A stretch of 64,000 bases of DNA from Hyperoodon ampullatus (lineage: Eukaryota; Chordata; Mammalia; Artiodactyla; Ziphiidae), in NCBI GenBank assembly GCA_949752795.1, contig OX457060.1:108140949-108204948 (forward strand), in the 5' to 3' direction. The position numbers and the translations under genes were made by a program. Within the stretch, counting starts at the first letter, position 1; the number at the start of each line of letters is the position of its first letter. The notes below the pieces were generated by a model. It was not told the origin of the DNA and searched no databases. It was given only the letters and a program-made list of their open reading frames with translations. This document shows, in pieces, positions 12,001-23,046 of the stretch.

Positions 12001-13160
12001 CAGTTGTGAATGCCAAAACAGCATGCTAAACTATGATTTGATTTATTATGGAAAAAGTAATATGAATTTTACAGACCATAGCATATTTCTCCTAGAAAAA
12101 TAATTTATTTTCTGGAGAAATTTATTTCTAACTAAGATTGATTGATAACTAACCTTCAGAGTGACAAATCATATTGATTAATATTATTTCATTTTTTCCT
12201 AGCTATAAGTATAATGCATAAAAATGTATATCCTTTAAAAACAATATGTATTAGAAGCATCTTCTAGTATTTGAAAATCACTTGTTATATTCTATTTTTA
12301 AATCCAATACGTGCAGCAAATATAGTAATTTGCATATTGATAACAAATTTTCTTACATAATGTTTTGTGTGTAAAATTTACTCTGATTTGCATTTCTCAC
12401 TTTAAGATGTGAGAAATGTCCTAATAGCATTAGAAATTAATAAATATTTTTAATACTCCATATGACACACATTTTCAAATATTGCAAGTTTACAGCACTG
12501 ACATCAGCATAAAACAAAAACTCAACATTTAGATTTTCTATTTTCTAAGGTACTTCCAGTATTTAGTTTCAAATAAATCTTGATTTTAACTGTTTTTTCT
12601 AAAATTTCATATATATTTACATATTGATCATTGTTACCACATTTTCTTGTTTTACCTTGGTGCAGTCTGATTATACCAGGAACAGTGAATATGCTTACCT
12701 AAAACAGAAAGAAACAAAACATGCTGTTAGTTTCAAAAGAATATTTGTCTGAATTTTTCAGTAGACAAAATAAGGTGGCCAATAAATAATCACAGCTCTC
12801 ATTCCAACCTCTATTTTCCTTTGCACCCCAGAGATCTTTATGCTTGTGACAAAATCAAATGGAATAAGTTGTTTCCAAAACTGCATAGGCAAAAGAGCCT
12901 TTATAGATGACTTGGTGGTGGCTACATTTTTACTGAGTTGAATACTTCTATTTTTGTCATTTCTTTTCTGCCATCAACATATAAGGAATCAAGTAAAAAT
13001 ATCAACAAAAGCTTTGTGGAACTGTATTAGTTCCCAAAAGATCTTAGAAACATCTTTATGATGCATTGTTCATGGTTCTACTACAGTATCAATCATACTA
13101 TCCACATTTACTTGCCTAAGAGATTTTAGAATTCAGATCTGTTTAAAGATTTTCTTTTTA
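9045..13160. other. Unique AT-rich sequence
   Basis: Several short open frames (for example 9842-10048 + and 11512-11730 -) have no recognisable domains, splice context or poly(A) signal in a sensible place. A 10-bp-arm inverted repeat lies at 12391-12418. No repeat family is recognised with confidence. Confidence 0.4.
12391..12418. repeat. Hairpin: perfect 10-bp inverted repeat with 8-nt loop
   Basis: The arm catttctcac (12391-12400) pairs perfectly with gtgagaaatg (12409-12418) across the loop tttaagat. An octamer-like atttgcat overlaps the left edge (12386-12393). Confidence 0.7.
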
Positions 13161-13161
13161 T

Positions 13162-13332
13162 GTGGACCATTTTTAAAGTCTTTATTGAATTTGTTACAAT
13201 ACTACTTCTGTTTTATGTTTTGGTTTTTCTGGCTGTGAGGCATGTGGGATCTTAGCTCCGAAACCAGGGATCAAACCCACACCCCCTGCATTGGAAGGTG
13301 AAGTCTTAACCACTGGACCGCCAGGGAAGTCC
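13162..13332 (-). mobile_element. CHR-1-type tRNA-derived SINE, minus strand
   Basis: On the minus strand it begins ggacttccctggcggtccag, continues with 'tggttaagacttcac' and a B box 'gggtttgatccctgg', and ends in 'acaaattcaataaagacttt'. This is the older CHR body with its non-tRNA tail. The aligned features are diverged relative to the CHR-2 copies in the window, so it is older. It lies head to head with the next SINE, 27 bp away. Confidence 0.9.
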
Positions 13333-13359
13333 CCATATCTGCTTAAAATCACGTTTAGT

Positions 13360-13576
13360 GGGCTTCCCTGGTGGCTCAGTGGTTGGGAGTCCGCCTGCCG
13401 ATGCAGAAGACATGGGTTCGTGCCCCGGTCCGGGAGGATCCCACATGACATGGAGCGGCTGGGCCTGTGGGCCATGGCCGCTGGGCCTGCGTGTCTGGAA
13501 CCTGTGCTCTGCAACGGGAGAGGCCACAGCAGTGGGAGGCCCACGTACAGCAAAAAAAAAAAAAAACAAAAAACAA
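13360..13576 (+). mobile_element. CHR-2-type tRNA-derived SINE, plus strand
   Basis: The body begins gggcttccctggtggctcag, has a B box 'gggttcgtgccccgg' and the CHR-2 middle 'gagcggctgggcctgtg', and ends in an A-rich tail. Target duplications are aatcacgtttagt (13347-13359) and aattacgtctagt (13576-13588), 13 bp with two differences. The several overlapping open frames across it on both strands are by-products of its GC-rich body, not genes. Confidence 0.95.
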
Positions 13577-13588
13577 ATTACGTCTAGT

Positions 13589-15438
13589 AACAATGAAGTG
13601 GAAATAATAAAGTATCTAAATAATTATACTATGTCTATGAATTATATATCATATTACATGTTGCATGGCATGTACATTTTACATGTGTATGAAATAAAAG
13701 AAAATTACAGGACTATGATAAGACTAGAAATGTCATTTTTTTTCTACTTATATTAGCAAACTTACAAGTAAAGCTAAATAAAGTGTTGAGATCTTCTAAA
13801 ATAAGAGCATTCATGATCCTTAAAAGTTGACATTTTTCTATTTTGAGAAAGGAGCCTAAATTCATAGGGTACCTAAGACTCTTCTGATAGGTGAGGTATC
13901 ATTTTAAGCAGAAGTAGTTTACATCACCTGCTATAAATGAAAAGAATTGTAAATGAAAAGAAGATACACTTAAAACTCAAAATGTAATTTGTGAAATGAT
14001 TACCTGATTATTCTCATATGTTCCTTAGGGATCTGCATTTTACACTGCATGTTTTAGACTAGAGTTTATGAACTATTTTTGGATTCTTTTTTTTTTTTTT
14101 TGGTATCCATTCTTTTTTGAGTGCCATGAAATCAGAAATCCTATGTACTTTTTGACTCTAACATCTAGCAGTGTTAGACTTGTAGTAGAAACTCAAAATG
14201 TTTTTTGTAGAATGAATAGATGGATGAAAGAATATTTGAATAAAACACATATACAAACTAAAAATTGGAAGTTAAGCTACTGCCCAATAAAATCCAGGAG
14301 AACTGGATACTAGACACACAAGGTATCTTTATTTGGTTATTTAACTTTTACTTGGTTAAGCTCAGAGAACAAAATTTCACTAAACATTTTAAAAATTAAA
14401 ACTAGAAATAAAACAACTGTGTTTTGTGGTTCAATAAACTGTAATGCCACATCAACAGGACATTAGGGAGCAATTTGGGGCAATTTTTGGCATGTAAAAC
14501 AGTAATTCCAGTTTGCTATTTACCAATAAAAATGTAATTCATTTCACATAATATCTGTAGTAAGAGGTACAATTTCTAATTGGAATATGCTGATTTTCCA
14601 ATTAACATAGTTAAGGCTGATTTCCACATTTTAGGTAAATCACAGTTTCCTTAATTGATATTTCTCCTATATGTAAAATGGTGGAAGGACAGGTAGTTTC
14701 CTTTGTTTTCTATGTATTTATCTCAAAGGGACTTCTGAAGAATTCTAAAGAAAAATAAAAACCTTTATATACAGATACACATAGTTTTTCATAAAAGAGA
14801 TTCATGAGAGGTCTGTAATTGTTTTTGACCATGGTTTTAATGAATTACTGTGCTTTTTTTCCCCTCCTCAGGGAGTCAGTTGTGCTTATAAGTATTTATT
14901 TTCTTTCTTTGCTGCATTATACATATTTGTGATAATCTGGGCAGTGAGCCCAGATTGATTTATTTTTTGTTTATTATTTGTAGACTGTCCTAGATTCTTT
15001 TGAAAGGGCATATTCTAAATTATTATTACCATAATTATAGGAAGATTGGCACTCTGTGAGATTATAAGAAGATTCACTCATTATTCATAATGAGCTAAAT
15101 ATTATACTTTTTTTTAATCAGTGATGCATTACATGGATAGAGCATTTTAATTTTAATATGGCGTACATGTCTAGACTGTGTTCAGGACACAATATAATTT
15201 CAACTGTGTCAGGCTATTGTCTGAAATCAGAAACATCTACAGACAGGTTTTCTTTCATTTTTTTATGTAATTATTTATTATTACATAATAAATAAACACA
15301 TGTTCCATAATATTCCTCTTGAAAATATGTGATTCCTAACAAACTAAAACTTTTAATGCAGTATAGACTATCTCTACTCTCACAGACAAACCCACAATTA
15401 AATTTCTTTAAACTACAGGTATGAGGGTATAATATTTT
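13589..15438. other. Unique AT-rich sequence
   Basis: No gene or repeat family is recognised except a T run near 14089-14101. The open frame at 14068-14313 is unremarkable. Confidence 0.45.
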
Positions 15439-15451
15439 AAAACTGAAAACA
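15439..15451. repeat. Target-site duplication, left copy (L1 copy 1)
   Basis: aaaactgaaaaca is identical to 23034-23046. The site reads tttt/aaaa, as expected for the L1 endonuclease. Confidence 0.95.
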
Positions 15452-15464
15452 GGGAGAGGAACTT

Positions 15465-15473
15465 CAAGATGGC
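15465..15473 (+). promoter_or_regulatory. YY1-type site at the L1 5' end
   Basis: caagatggc lies 13 bases from the L1 start. Human L1 has a YY1 site (caagatggc) at almost the same offset, where it sets the transcription start. The identity of the motif is seen directly; its role here is inferred from that parallel. Confidence 0.6.
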
Positions 15474-17424
15474 AGAAGAGTAGGACGCGGAGATCACCTT
15501 CCTCTCCAAAAATACATCAGAAATACAACTACATGTGGAACAACTCCTACAGAACACTTACTGAACGCTGGCAGAAGACCTTAAACTTCCCAAAAAGCAA
15601 GAAACTCCCCATGTACCTGGGTAGGGCAAAAGAAAAAAAAAAAAAAAAAACAGAGACAAAAGAATAGGGACGGGACCTGCACCAGTGGGAGGGAGCCATG
15701 AAGGAGGAAAGGTTTCCACACACTAGGAAGCCCCTTCATGGGTGGAGACTGCGGGTGGCAGAGGGGGGAAGCTTCGGAGCCGCGGAGGAGAGTGCAGCAA
15801 CAGGGTGCGGAGGGCAAAGTGGAGAGATTCCCGCATGGAGGATCGATCGCTGCTGACCAGCACTCACCAGCCCGAGAGGACAGGCTTGTCTGCTCACCTG
15901 CCGGGCCGGGCCGGGGCTGGGAGCTGAGTCTCGGGCTTCGGATTGCAGGGAGAGGACTGGCATCGTGAACACAGGTGAAGTGGTTAGTGCACCATGGCTA
16001 GCCAGGAGGGAGTCTGGGGAAAAGTTTGGAGCTGCCGAAGAGGCAAGAGACATTTTCTTGCCTCTTTGTTTCCTGGTGTGCGAGGAGAGGGGATTAAGAG
16101 CGCTGCTTAAAGGAGCTCCAGATATGGGCACGAGCTGTGGCTATCAGCGCAGACCCCAGAAACGGGCATGAGACACTAAGGCTGCTGCTGCAGCCACCAA
16201 GAAGCCTGTGTGCAAGCACAGGTCACTAGCCACACCTCCACTCCCAGAAGCCTGTGCAGCCCGCCACTGCCAGGGTCCTGTGATCCAGGGACAACTTCCC
16301 CGGGAAAACGATCAGTGCGCCTCAGGCTGGTGCAAAGTCACGCTGGCCTCTGCCGCCACCAGTTCGCCCGGCATCTGTGCCCCTCCCTCCCCCAGCCTGA
16401 GTGAGCCAGAGCTCCCGAATCAGCTGCTCCTTTAACCGTGTCCTGTCTAAGCAAAGAACAGACGCCCTCAGGCGGCCTACTCGAAAAGGCGGGGCCAAAT
16501 CCAAAGATGAAACCCAGGAGCTGTGTGAACAAAGAAGAGAAAGGGAAATCTCTCCCAGCAGCCTCAGGAGCAGCGGATTAAATCTCCACCATCAACTTGA
16601 TGTACCCTGCATCAGTGGAATACCTGAATAGACAACGAATCATCCCAAATTGAGGAGGTAGACTTTGAGAGCAAGATATATTATTTTTTCCCCTTTTCCT
16701 CTTTTTCTGAGTGTGTATGTGTATACGTCTGTTGTGATTTTCTCTGTATAGCTTTGCTTTCACCATTTGTCCTAGGGTTCTGTCTGTTTTATTTTATTTT
16801 TTTTACTTTTTAAATTTTTTTAATTATTTTTTATTTTTTAATTTAATAACTTTATTTTACTTTATTTTATTTTATTTTATCTTCTTTCCTTCTTTCTTTC
16901 TATTTCTTGTCCCATTAATTCTGAGCCATGTGGATGAAAGGCTCATGGTGCACCAGCCAGGCATCAGGGCTGTGCCTCTGAGGTGGGAGAGCCAACTAAA
17001 GTACACTGCTCCACAAGGGACCTCCCAGCTCCATGTAATATCAAATGGCGAAAATCTCCCAGAGATCTCCATCTCAACGACAAGACCCAGCTTCACTCAA
17101 CGACCAGCAAGCTACAGTGCAGGAACACCCTATGCCAAACAACTAGCAAGACCAGAACCCAGTCCCATCCATTAGTAGAGAGGCTGCCTAAAATCAAAAT
17201 AAGGCCACAGACATCCCAAAACACACCACCAGACATGGACCTGCCCACCAGAAAGATAAGATCCAGCCTCATCCACCAGAACACAGGCACTAGTCCCCTC
17301 CACCAGGAAGCCTACACAACCCACTGAACCAACCTCAGCCACTGGGGACAGACACCAACAACAACTGGAACTACGAACCTGCAGCCTGAGAAAAGGAGAC
17401 CCCAAACACAGTAAGTTAAGAAAA

Positions 17425-18310
17425 ATGAGAAGACAGAAAAACACACAGCAGATGAAGGAGCAAGGCAAAAACCCACCAGACCTAACAAATGAAGAGGAAA
17501 TAGGCACTCTACCTGAAAAAGAATTCAGAATAACGATAGTAAAGATCATCCAAAATCTTGTTAATAGAATAGAGAAAATACAAGAAACGTTTAACAAGGA
17601 CCTAGAAGAACTAAAGAGCAAACAGTGATGAACAACATAATAAATGAAATTAAAAATTCTCTAGAAGGGATCAATAGCAGAATGACTGATGCAAAAGAAC
17701 GGATAAGTGACCTGGAAGATAAAATAGTGGAAATAACTACTGCAGAGCAGAATAAAGAAAAAAGAATGAAAAGAACTGAGGACAGTTTCAGAGACCTCTG
17801 TGACATTATTAAATGCACCAACATTCAAAATATAGGGGTCCAAGAAGCAGAAGAGAAAAAGAAAGGGACTGAGAAAATATTTGAAGAGATTATAGTTGAA
17901 AACTTCCCTAATATGGGAAAGGAAATAGTTAATCAAGTCCAGGAAGGACAAAGAGTCCCAAACAGGATAAATGCAAGGAGAAACATACCAAGACACATAT
18001 TAATCAAACTATCAAAAATTAAATACAAAGAAGAATATGAAAAGCAGGAAGGGAAAAACAACAAACACACATGGAAATCCCCATCAGGTTCACAGGTAAT
18101 CTTTCAGCAGAAACTCTGCAAACCGGAAAGGAGTGGCAGGACATATTTAAAGTGATGAAGGAGAAAAAGCTACAACCAAGATTACTCTACCCAGCAAGGA
18201 TCTCAGTCATATTCAATGGAGAAATTAAAACCTTTAAAAACAAGGAAAGGCTAAGAGAATCCAGCACCACCAAACCAACTTTACAACAAATGCTAAAGGA
18301 ACTTCTCTAG
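17425..18310 (+). pseudogene. L1 ORF1 (RNA-binding chaperone), broken by two frameshifts
   Basis: ORF1p is the trimeric RNA-binding protein that coats L1 RNA. The frame opens MRRQKNTQQMKEQGK at 17425 and runs through a coiled-coil-like NRIEKIQETFNKDLEEL stretch to a stop at 17626-17628. A small deletion there, judged against L1 copy 2, shifts the frame. It continues from 17625 in another frame (NINSRMTDAKERISDLE-type heptads, then EKIFEEIIVENFPNMGKE, the RNA-recognition region). A second shift around 18060-18150 moves it to a third frame, where the C-terminal domain (GKEWQDIFKVMKEKKLQ, LLYPARISVIFNGE) ends QQMLKELL at 18310. It cannot make a full protein. Confidence 0.93.
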
Positions 18311-19414
18311 GCAGGAAACACAAGAGAAGGAAAAGACCTACAATAACAAACCCAAAACAATTAAGAAAATGGTAATAGGAACATACATATCGATAATTAC
18401 CTTAAATGAAAATGGATTAAATGCTCCATCCGAAAGACACAGTCTGGCTGAATGGATACAAAAACAAGACCCGTATATATGCTGTCTACAAGAGACCCAC
18501 TTCTGACCCAGGGACACATACAGACTGAAAGTGAGGGGATGGAAAAAGGTATTCCATGCACATGGAAATCAAAAGAAAGCTGAGGTAGCAATTCTCATAT
18601 CAGACAAAAGAGACTTTAAAATAAGGACTATCACAAGAGACAAAAGAAGGACACTACAAAATGATCAAGAAATCAATCCAAGAAGAAGATATAACAATTG
18701 TAAACATTTATGCACCCAAAATAGGAGCACCGCAATACATAAGGCAAATGCTAGCAGCCATAAAGGGGAAATCGACAGTAACACAATAATAGTATGGGAC
18801 TTTAACACCCCACTTTCACCAATGGACAAATAATCCAAACAGAAAATAAATAAGGAAACACAAGCTTTAAATGATACATTAAACAAAATGGACTTAATTG
18901 ATATTTATAGGACATTCCATCCAAAAACATCAGAATAAATATTCTTCTCAAGTGCTCATGGAACACTCTCCAGGATAGATCATATCTTGCGTCACAAATC
19001 AAGCCTTGGTAAATTTAAGAAACGTGAAATCATATCAAGTATCTTTTTGGACCACAACGTTATGAGATTAGATATCAATTACAGGAAAAAATCTGTAAAC
19101 AATACAAACACATTGAGGCTAAACAATACATTACTTAGTAACCAAGAGATCACTGAAGAAATCAAAGATGAAATCAAAAAATACGTAGAAACAAATGACA
19201 ATGAAAACATGACGACCCAAAACCTATGGGATGCAGCAAAAGCAGTTCTAAGGGGGACGTTTACAGCAATACAATCCTACGTTAAGAAACAAGAAACATC
19301 TCAAATAAACAACCTAACCTTACACTTAAAGCAATTAGAGAAAGAAGACCAAAAAATCCCAAAGTTAGCAGAAGGAAAGATATCATAAACATCAGATCAG
19401 AGATAAATGAAAAG

Positions 19415-19627
19415 GGGCTTCCCTGGTGGTGCAGTGGTTGAGAGTCCGCCTGTCGATGCAGGGGACACAGGTTTGTGTCCCAGTCCGGGAAGATCCCACA
19501 TGCCACGGAGCGGCTGGGCCTGTGAGCCATGGCCGCTGAGCCTGCGTGTCCGGAGCCTGTGCTCTGCAATGGGAAGGGCCACAACAGTGGGAAGCCCGTG
19601 TACCAAAAAAATAAATAAATAAAAGAA
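19415..19627 (+). mobile_element. CHR-2 SINE nested in L1 copy 1 ORF2 (first)
   Basis: The body starts gggcttccctggtggtgcag and ends in an A-rich tail with aaat units (ataaataaataaaag). Flanks are ataaatgaaaag (19403-19414) and ataaataaaaaag (19628-19640), an approximate target duplication. ORF2 resumes exactly after it, so the insertion post-dates the L1. Confidence 0.93.
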
Positions 19628-20854
19628 ATAAATAAAAAAGAAATGAAGGAAACGATAGCAAAGATCAATAAAACTAAAAGCTCATTCTTTGAGAAGATAA
19701 AAATAATTGATAATCCATTAGCCAGACTCATCAAGAAAAAAAGGGAGAAAACTCAAATCAATAGAGTTAGAAATGAAAAAGGAGAAGTAACAACTGACAC
19801 TGCAGAAATACAAAGGAACATGAGAGATTACTACAAGCAACTCCATGCCAATAAAATGGACAACCTGGAAGAAATGGACAAATTCTTAGAAATGCACAAC
19901 CTTCCAAGACTGAACCAGGGAGAAATAGAAAATATGAACAGATCAATAACAAGCGCTGAAATTGAAACTGTGATTAAACATTTTCCAACAAACAAAAGCC
20001 CAAGACCAGATGGCTTCACAGGCAAATTCTATCAAACATTTAGAGAAGAGCTAACACCTATCCTTTTCAAACACTTCCAAAATATAGCAGAGGGAGGAAC
20101 ACTCCCAAACTCATTCTACGAGGCCACCATCACCTTGATACCAAAAGCAGACAAGGATGTCACAAAGAAAGAAAACTACAGGCCAATATCACTGATGAAC
20201 ATAGATGCAAAAATTCTCAACAAAACCCAAGCAAACAGAATCCAACAGCACACTGAAAGGATCATGCACCATGATCAAGTGGGCTTTATCCAAGGAATGC
20301 AAGGATTCTTCGATATATGCAAATCAATGTGATATAACATATTTAAAAATTGGAGAAACACCATATGATCATATCAATAGATGCAGAGAAAGCTTTTGAC
20401 AAAATTCAACACCCATTTATGATAAAAACCCTGCAGAAAGTAGGCACAGAGGGAACTTCCCTCAACGTAATAAAGACCATATATGACAAACCCACAGCCA
20501 ACATCATCCTCAATGGTGAAAAACTGAAACCATTTCCACTAAGGTCAGGAACAAGACAAGGTTGTCCACTCTCACCACTATTATTCAACATAGTTTTGAA
20601 GTTTTAGCCACAGCAATCAGAGAAGAAAAAGAAATAAAAGGAATCCAAATCGGAAAACAAGAAGTAAAGCTGTCACTGTTTGCAGATGACATGACACTAT
20701 ACATAGAGAATCCTAAAGATGCTACCAGCAAACTACTAGAGCTAATCAATGAATATGGTAAAGTAGCAGGATACAAAATTAATGCACAGAAATCTCTAGC
20801 ATTCCTATACACTAATGATGAAAAATCTGAAAGTGAAATTAAGAAAACACTCCC

Positions 20855-21064
20855 GTGCTTCCCTGGTGGCTTAGTGGTTGAGAGTCTGCCTGCCGATGCA
20901 GGGGACATGGGTTCGTGCCCCAGTCCGGGAGGGTCCCACGTGCCACAGAGCAGCTGGGCCCATGAACCGTGGCCGATGAGCCTGGGCGTCCAGAGCCTCT
21001 GCTTGGCAGTGGGAGAGGCCACAGCGGTGAGAGGCCCACATACTGCAAAAAAAAAAAAAAAAAC
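20855..21064 (+). mobile_element. CHR-2 SINE nested in L1 copy 1 ORF2 (second)
   Basis: The body starts gtgcttccctggtggcttag, has a B box 'gggttcgtgccccag' and ends in an A tail. Target duplications are aaaacactccc (20844-20854) and aaaaactccc (21065-21074). L1 ORF2 continues in register after it. Confidence 0.93.
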
Positions 21065-23033
21065 AAAAACTCCCATTTACCATTGCAACAAAAAGAATAA
21101 AATATCTAGGCATAAACCTACCTAAGGAGACAAAACACCTGTATGCAGAAAATTATAAGACACTGATGAAAGAAATTAAAGATGATACAAATAGATAGAG
21201 ATATACCATGTTCTTGGATTGGAAGAATCAACATTGTGAAAATGACTGTACTACCTAAAGCAATCTACAAATTCAATGCAATCCCTATCAAACTACCACT
21301 GGCATTTTTCACAGAACTAGAAAAAAAATTCACAATTTGTATGGAAACACAAAAGACCCTGAATAGCCAAAGAAATCCTGAGAAAGAAAAATGGAGCTGG
21401 GGGAATCAGGTTCCCTGACTTCAGACTATACTACAAAGCTACAGTAATCAAGATAATATGGTACTGGCACAAAAACAGAAATATAGACTAATGGAACAGG
21501 ATAGAAAGCCCAGAGAAAAACCCACACACATATGGTCACCTTATCTTTGATAATGGAAGCAAGAATATACAGTGGAGAAAAGACAGCCTCTTCAATAAAT
21601 GTTGCTGGGGAAACTGGACAGGTACATGTAAAAGTATGAAATTAGAACATTCCCTAACACCATACACAAAAATAAGCTCAAAATGGATTAAAGACCAAAA
21701 TGAAAGGCTAGACACTATCAAAGTCTTAAAGCCAAACATAGGCAGAACACTTTATGACATAAATCACAGCAAGATCCTTTTTGACCCACCTCCTAGAGAA
21801 ATGGAAATAAAAACAAAAATAAACAAATGGGACCCAATGAAACTTAAAAGCTTTTGCACAGCAAAGGAAACCATAAACAAGATAAAAAGACAACCCTCAG
21901 AATGGGAGAAAATATTTGCTAATGAAGCAACTGACAAAGGATTAATCTCCAAAATTTACAAGCAGCTCATGCAGCTCAATAACAAAGAAACAAACTCAGT
22001 CCAAAAATGGGCAGAAGATCTAAATAGACATTTCTCCAAAGAAGATATACAGATTGACAACAAACACATGAAAGAATGCTCAACATCATTACTCATTAGA
22101 GAAATGCAAATCAAAACTACAATGAGATATAATCTCACACCGATTAGAATGGCCATCATCAAAAAATCTGCAAACAATAAATGTTGGAGAGTATGGAGAA
22201 AAGGGAACCCTCTTGCACTGTTGGTGGAAATGAAAATTGATACAGCCACTATGATGAACAGTATGGAGGTTCCTTAAAAAACTAAAAATAGAACTACCAT
22301 ATGACCCAGCAATCTCACTACCGGGCATATATCCTGAGAAAACCATAATTCAAAAAGAGTCATGTACCAGAATGTTCATTGCAGCTCTGTTTACAATAGC
22401 CAGGACATGGAATCAACCTAACTGTTCATTGACAGATGAATGGATAAAGAAGATGTGGCACATATATGCAATGGAATATTACTCAGCCATAAAAGGAAAC
22501 AAAACTGAGTTATTTGTAGTGAGGTGGATGGACCTAGGTCTGTCATACCAAGTGAAGTAAGTGAGAAAGAGAAAAATAAATATCACATGCTAACACATAT
22601 ATGTGGAATCTAAGAAGAAAAAAAAAAGCTCATGAAGAAACTAGGGGCAAGACGGGAATAAAGACACAGACCTACTAGAGAATGGACTTGAGGATATGGG
22701 GAGGGGGGAGGGTAAGTTGTGCCAAAGTGAGAGAGTGGCATGGACATGTATACACTAACAAACGTAAAACAGATAGCTAGTGGGAAGCAGCGGCATGGCA
22801 CAGGGAGATCAGTTCGGTGCTTTGTGACCACCTAGAGGGGTGGCATAGGGAGGGTGGGAGGGAGGAAGACACAAGAGGTAAGAGATATGGGAACATATGT
22901 ATATGTATAACTGATTTACTTTGTTATAAAGCAGAAACTAACACACCATTGTAAAGCAATTATACGCCAATAAAGATGTTAAAAAAAATACAACTGGAAC
23001 AGGAAAAACAAACAAACAAAAAGAAACAAAACA

Positions 23034-23046
23034 AAAACTGAAAACA
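23034..23046. repeat. Target-site duplication, right copy (L1 copy 1)
   Basis: aaaactgaaaaca, identical to 15439-15451. Confidence 0.95.

Larger units (their letters stand above)
18369..22620 (+). pseudogene. L1 ORF2 (endonuclease / reverse transcriptase), disrupted
   Basis: The start ATG at 18369 gives MVIGTYISIITLNENGLNAP, the start of the APE-type endonuclease. An in-frame TGA follows at 18504-18506 (codon 46). The endonuclease and Z regions continue in fragments. RT blocks are visible: '[15 protein letters not shown]' and '[20 protein letters not shown]' within 19643-20332, '[15 protein letters not shown]' in 20350-20607, and the catalytic FADD at 20679-20690. The C-terminal part ends near 22560-22620 ('[13 protein letters not shown]'). 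It is broken by stops, frameshifts and two SINE insertions. The family reaction is nicking target DNA and copying L1 RNA; this copy is dead. Confidence 0.93.
15452..23033 (+). mobile_element. Full-length L1 (LINE-1), copy 1, with two nested SINEs
   Basis: A complete element runs from 5'UTR to poly(A): 5'UTR 15452-17424, ORF1 17425-18310, inter-ORF spacer, ORF2 18369 to about 22620, and a 3'UTR ending 'gccaataaagatgtt' plus an A-rich tail. It is bounded by a perfect 13-bp target duplication (15439-15451 and 23034-23046), so insertion used target-primed reverse transcription with no 5' truncation. Two CHR-2 SINEs (19415-19627 and 20855-21064) sit in ORF2 in the same orientation, accounting for about 0.45 kb of its 7.58 kb. 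Both reading frames carry frameshifts or stops, so it is not autonomous now. Confidence 0.96.

Noticed and set aside
13291..13756. Overlapping open frames of 66-132 codons on both strands
   Set aside because: They are SINE bodies (CHR-1 and CHR-2) read in several frames. The same peptides recur at 19392-19734, 20585-21125, 25750-26043, 30024-30314, 49905-50360 and 57058-57399.
15581..16631. Open frames in GC-rich DNA resembling a host first exon or CpG island
   Set aside because: The region is the 5'UTR of L1 copy 1, and a homologous region occurs at 35028-36066 in L1 copy 2.
19643..20332. 229-codon reverse transcriptase-like frame as a possible gene or retron
   Set aside because: It is the N-terminal RT part of a nested, SINE-interrupted LINE-1 ORF2, with the expected flanking L1 text.
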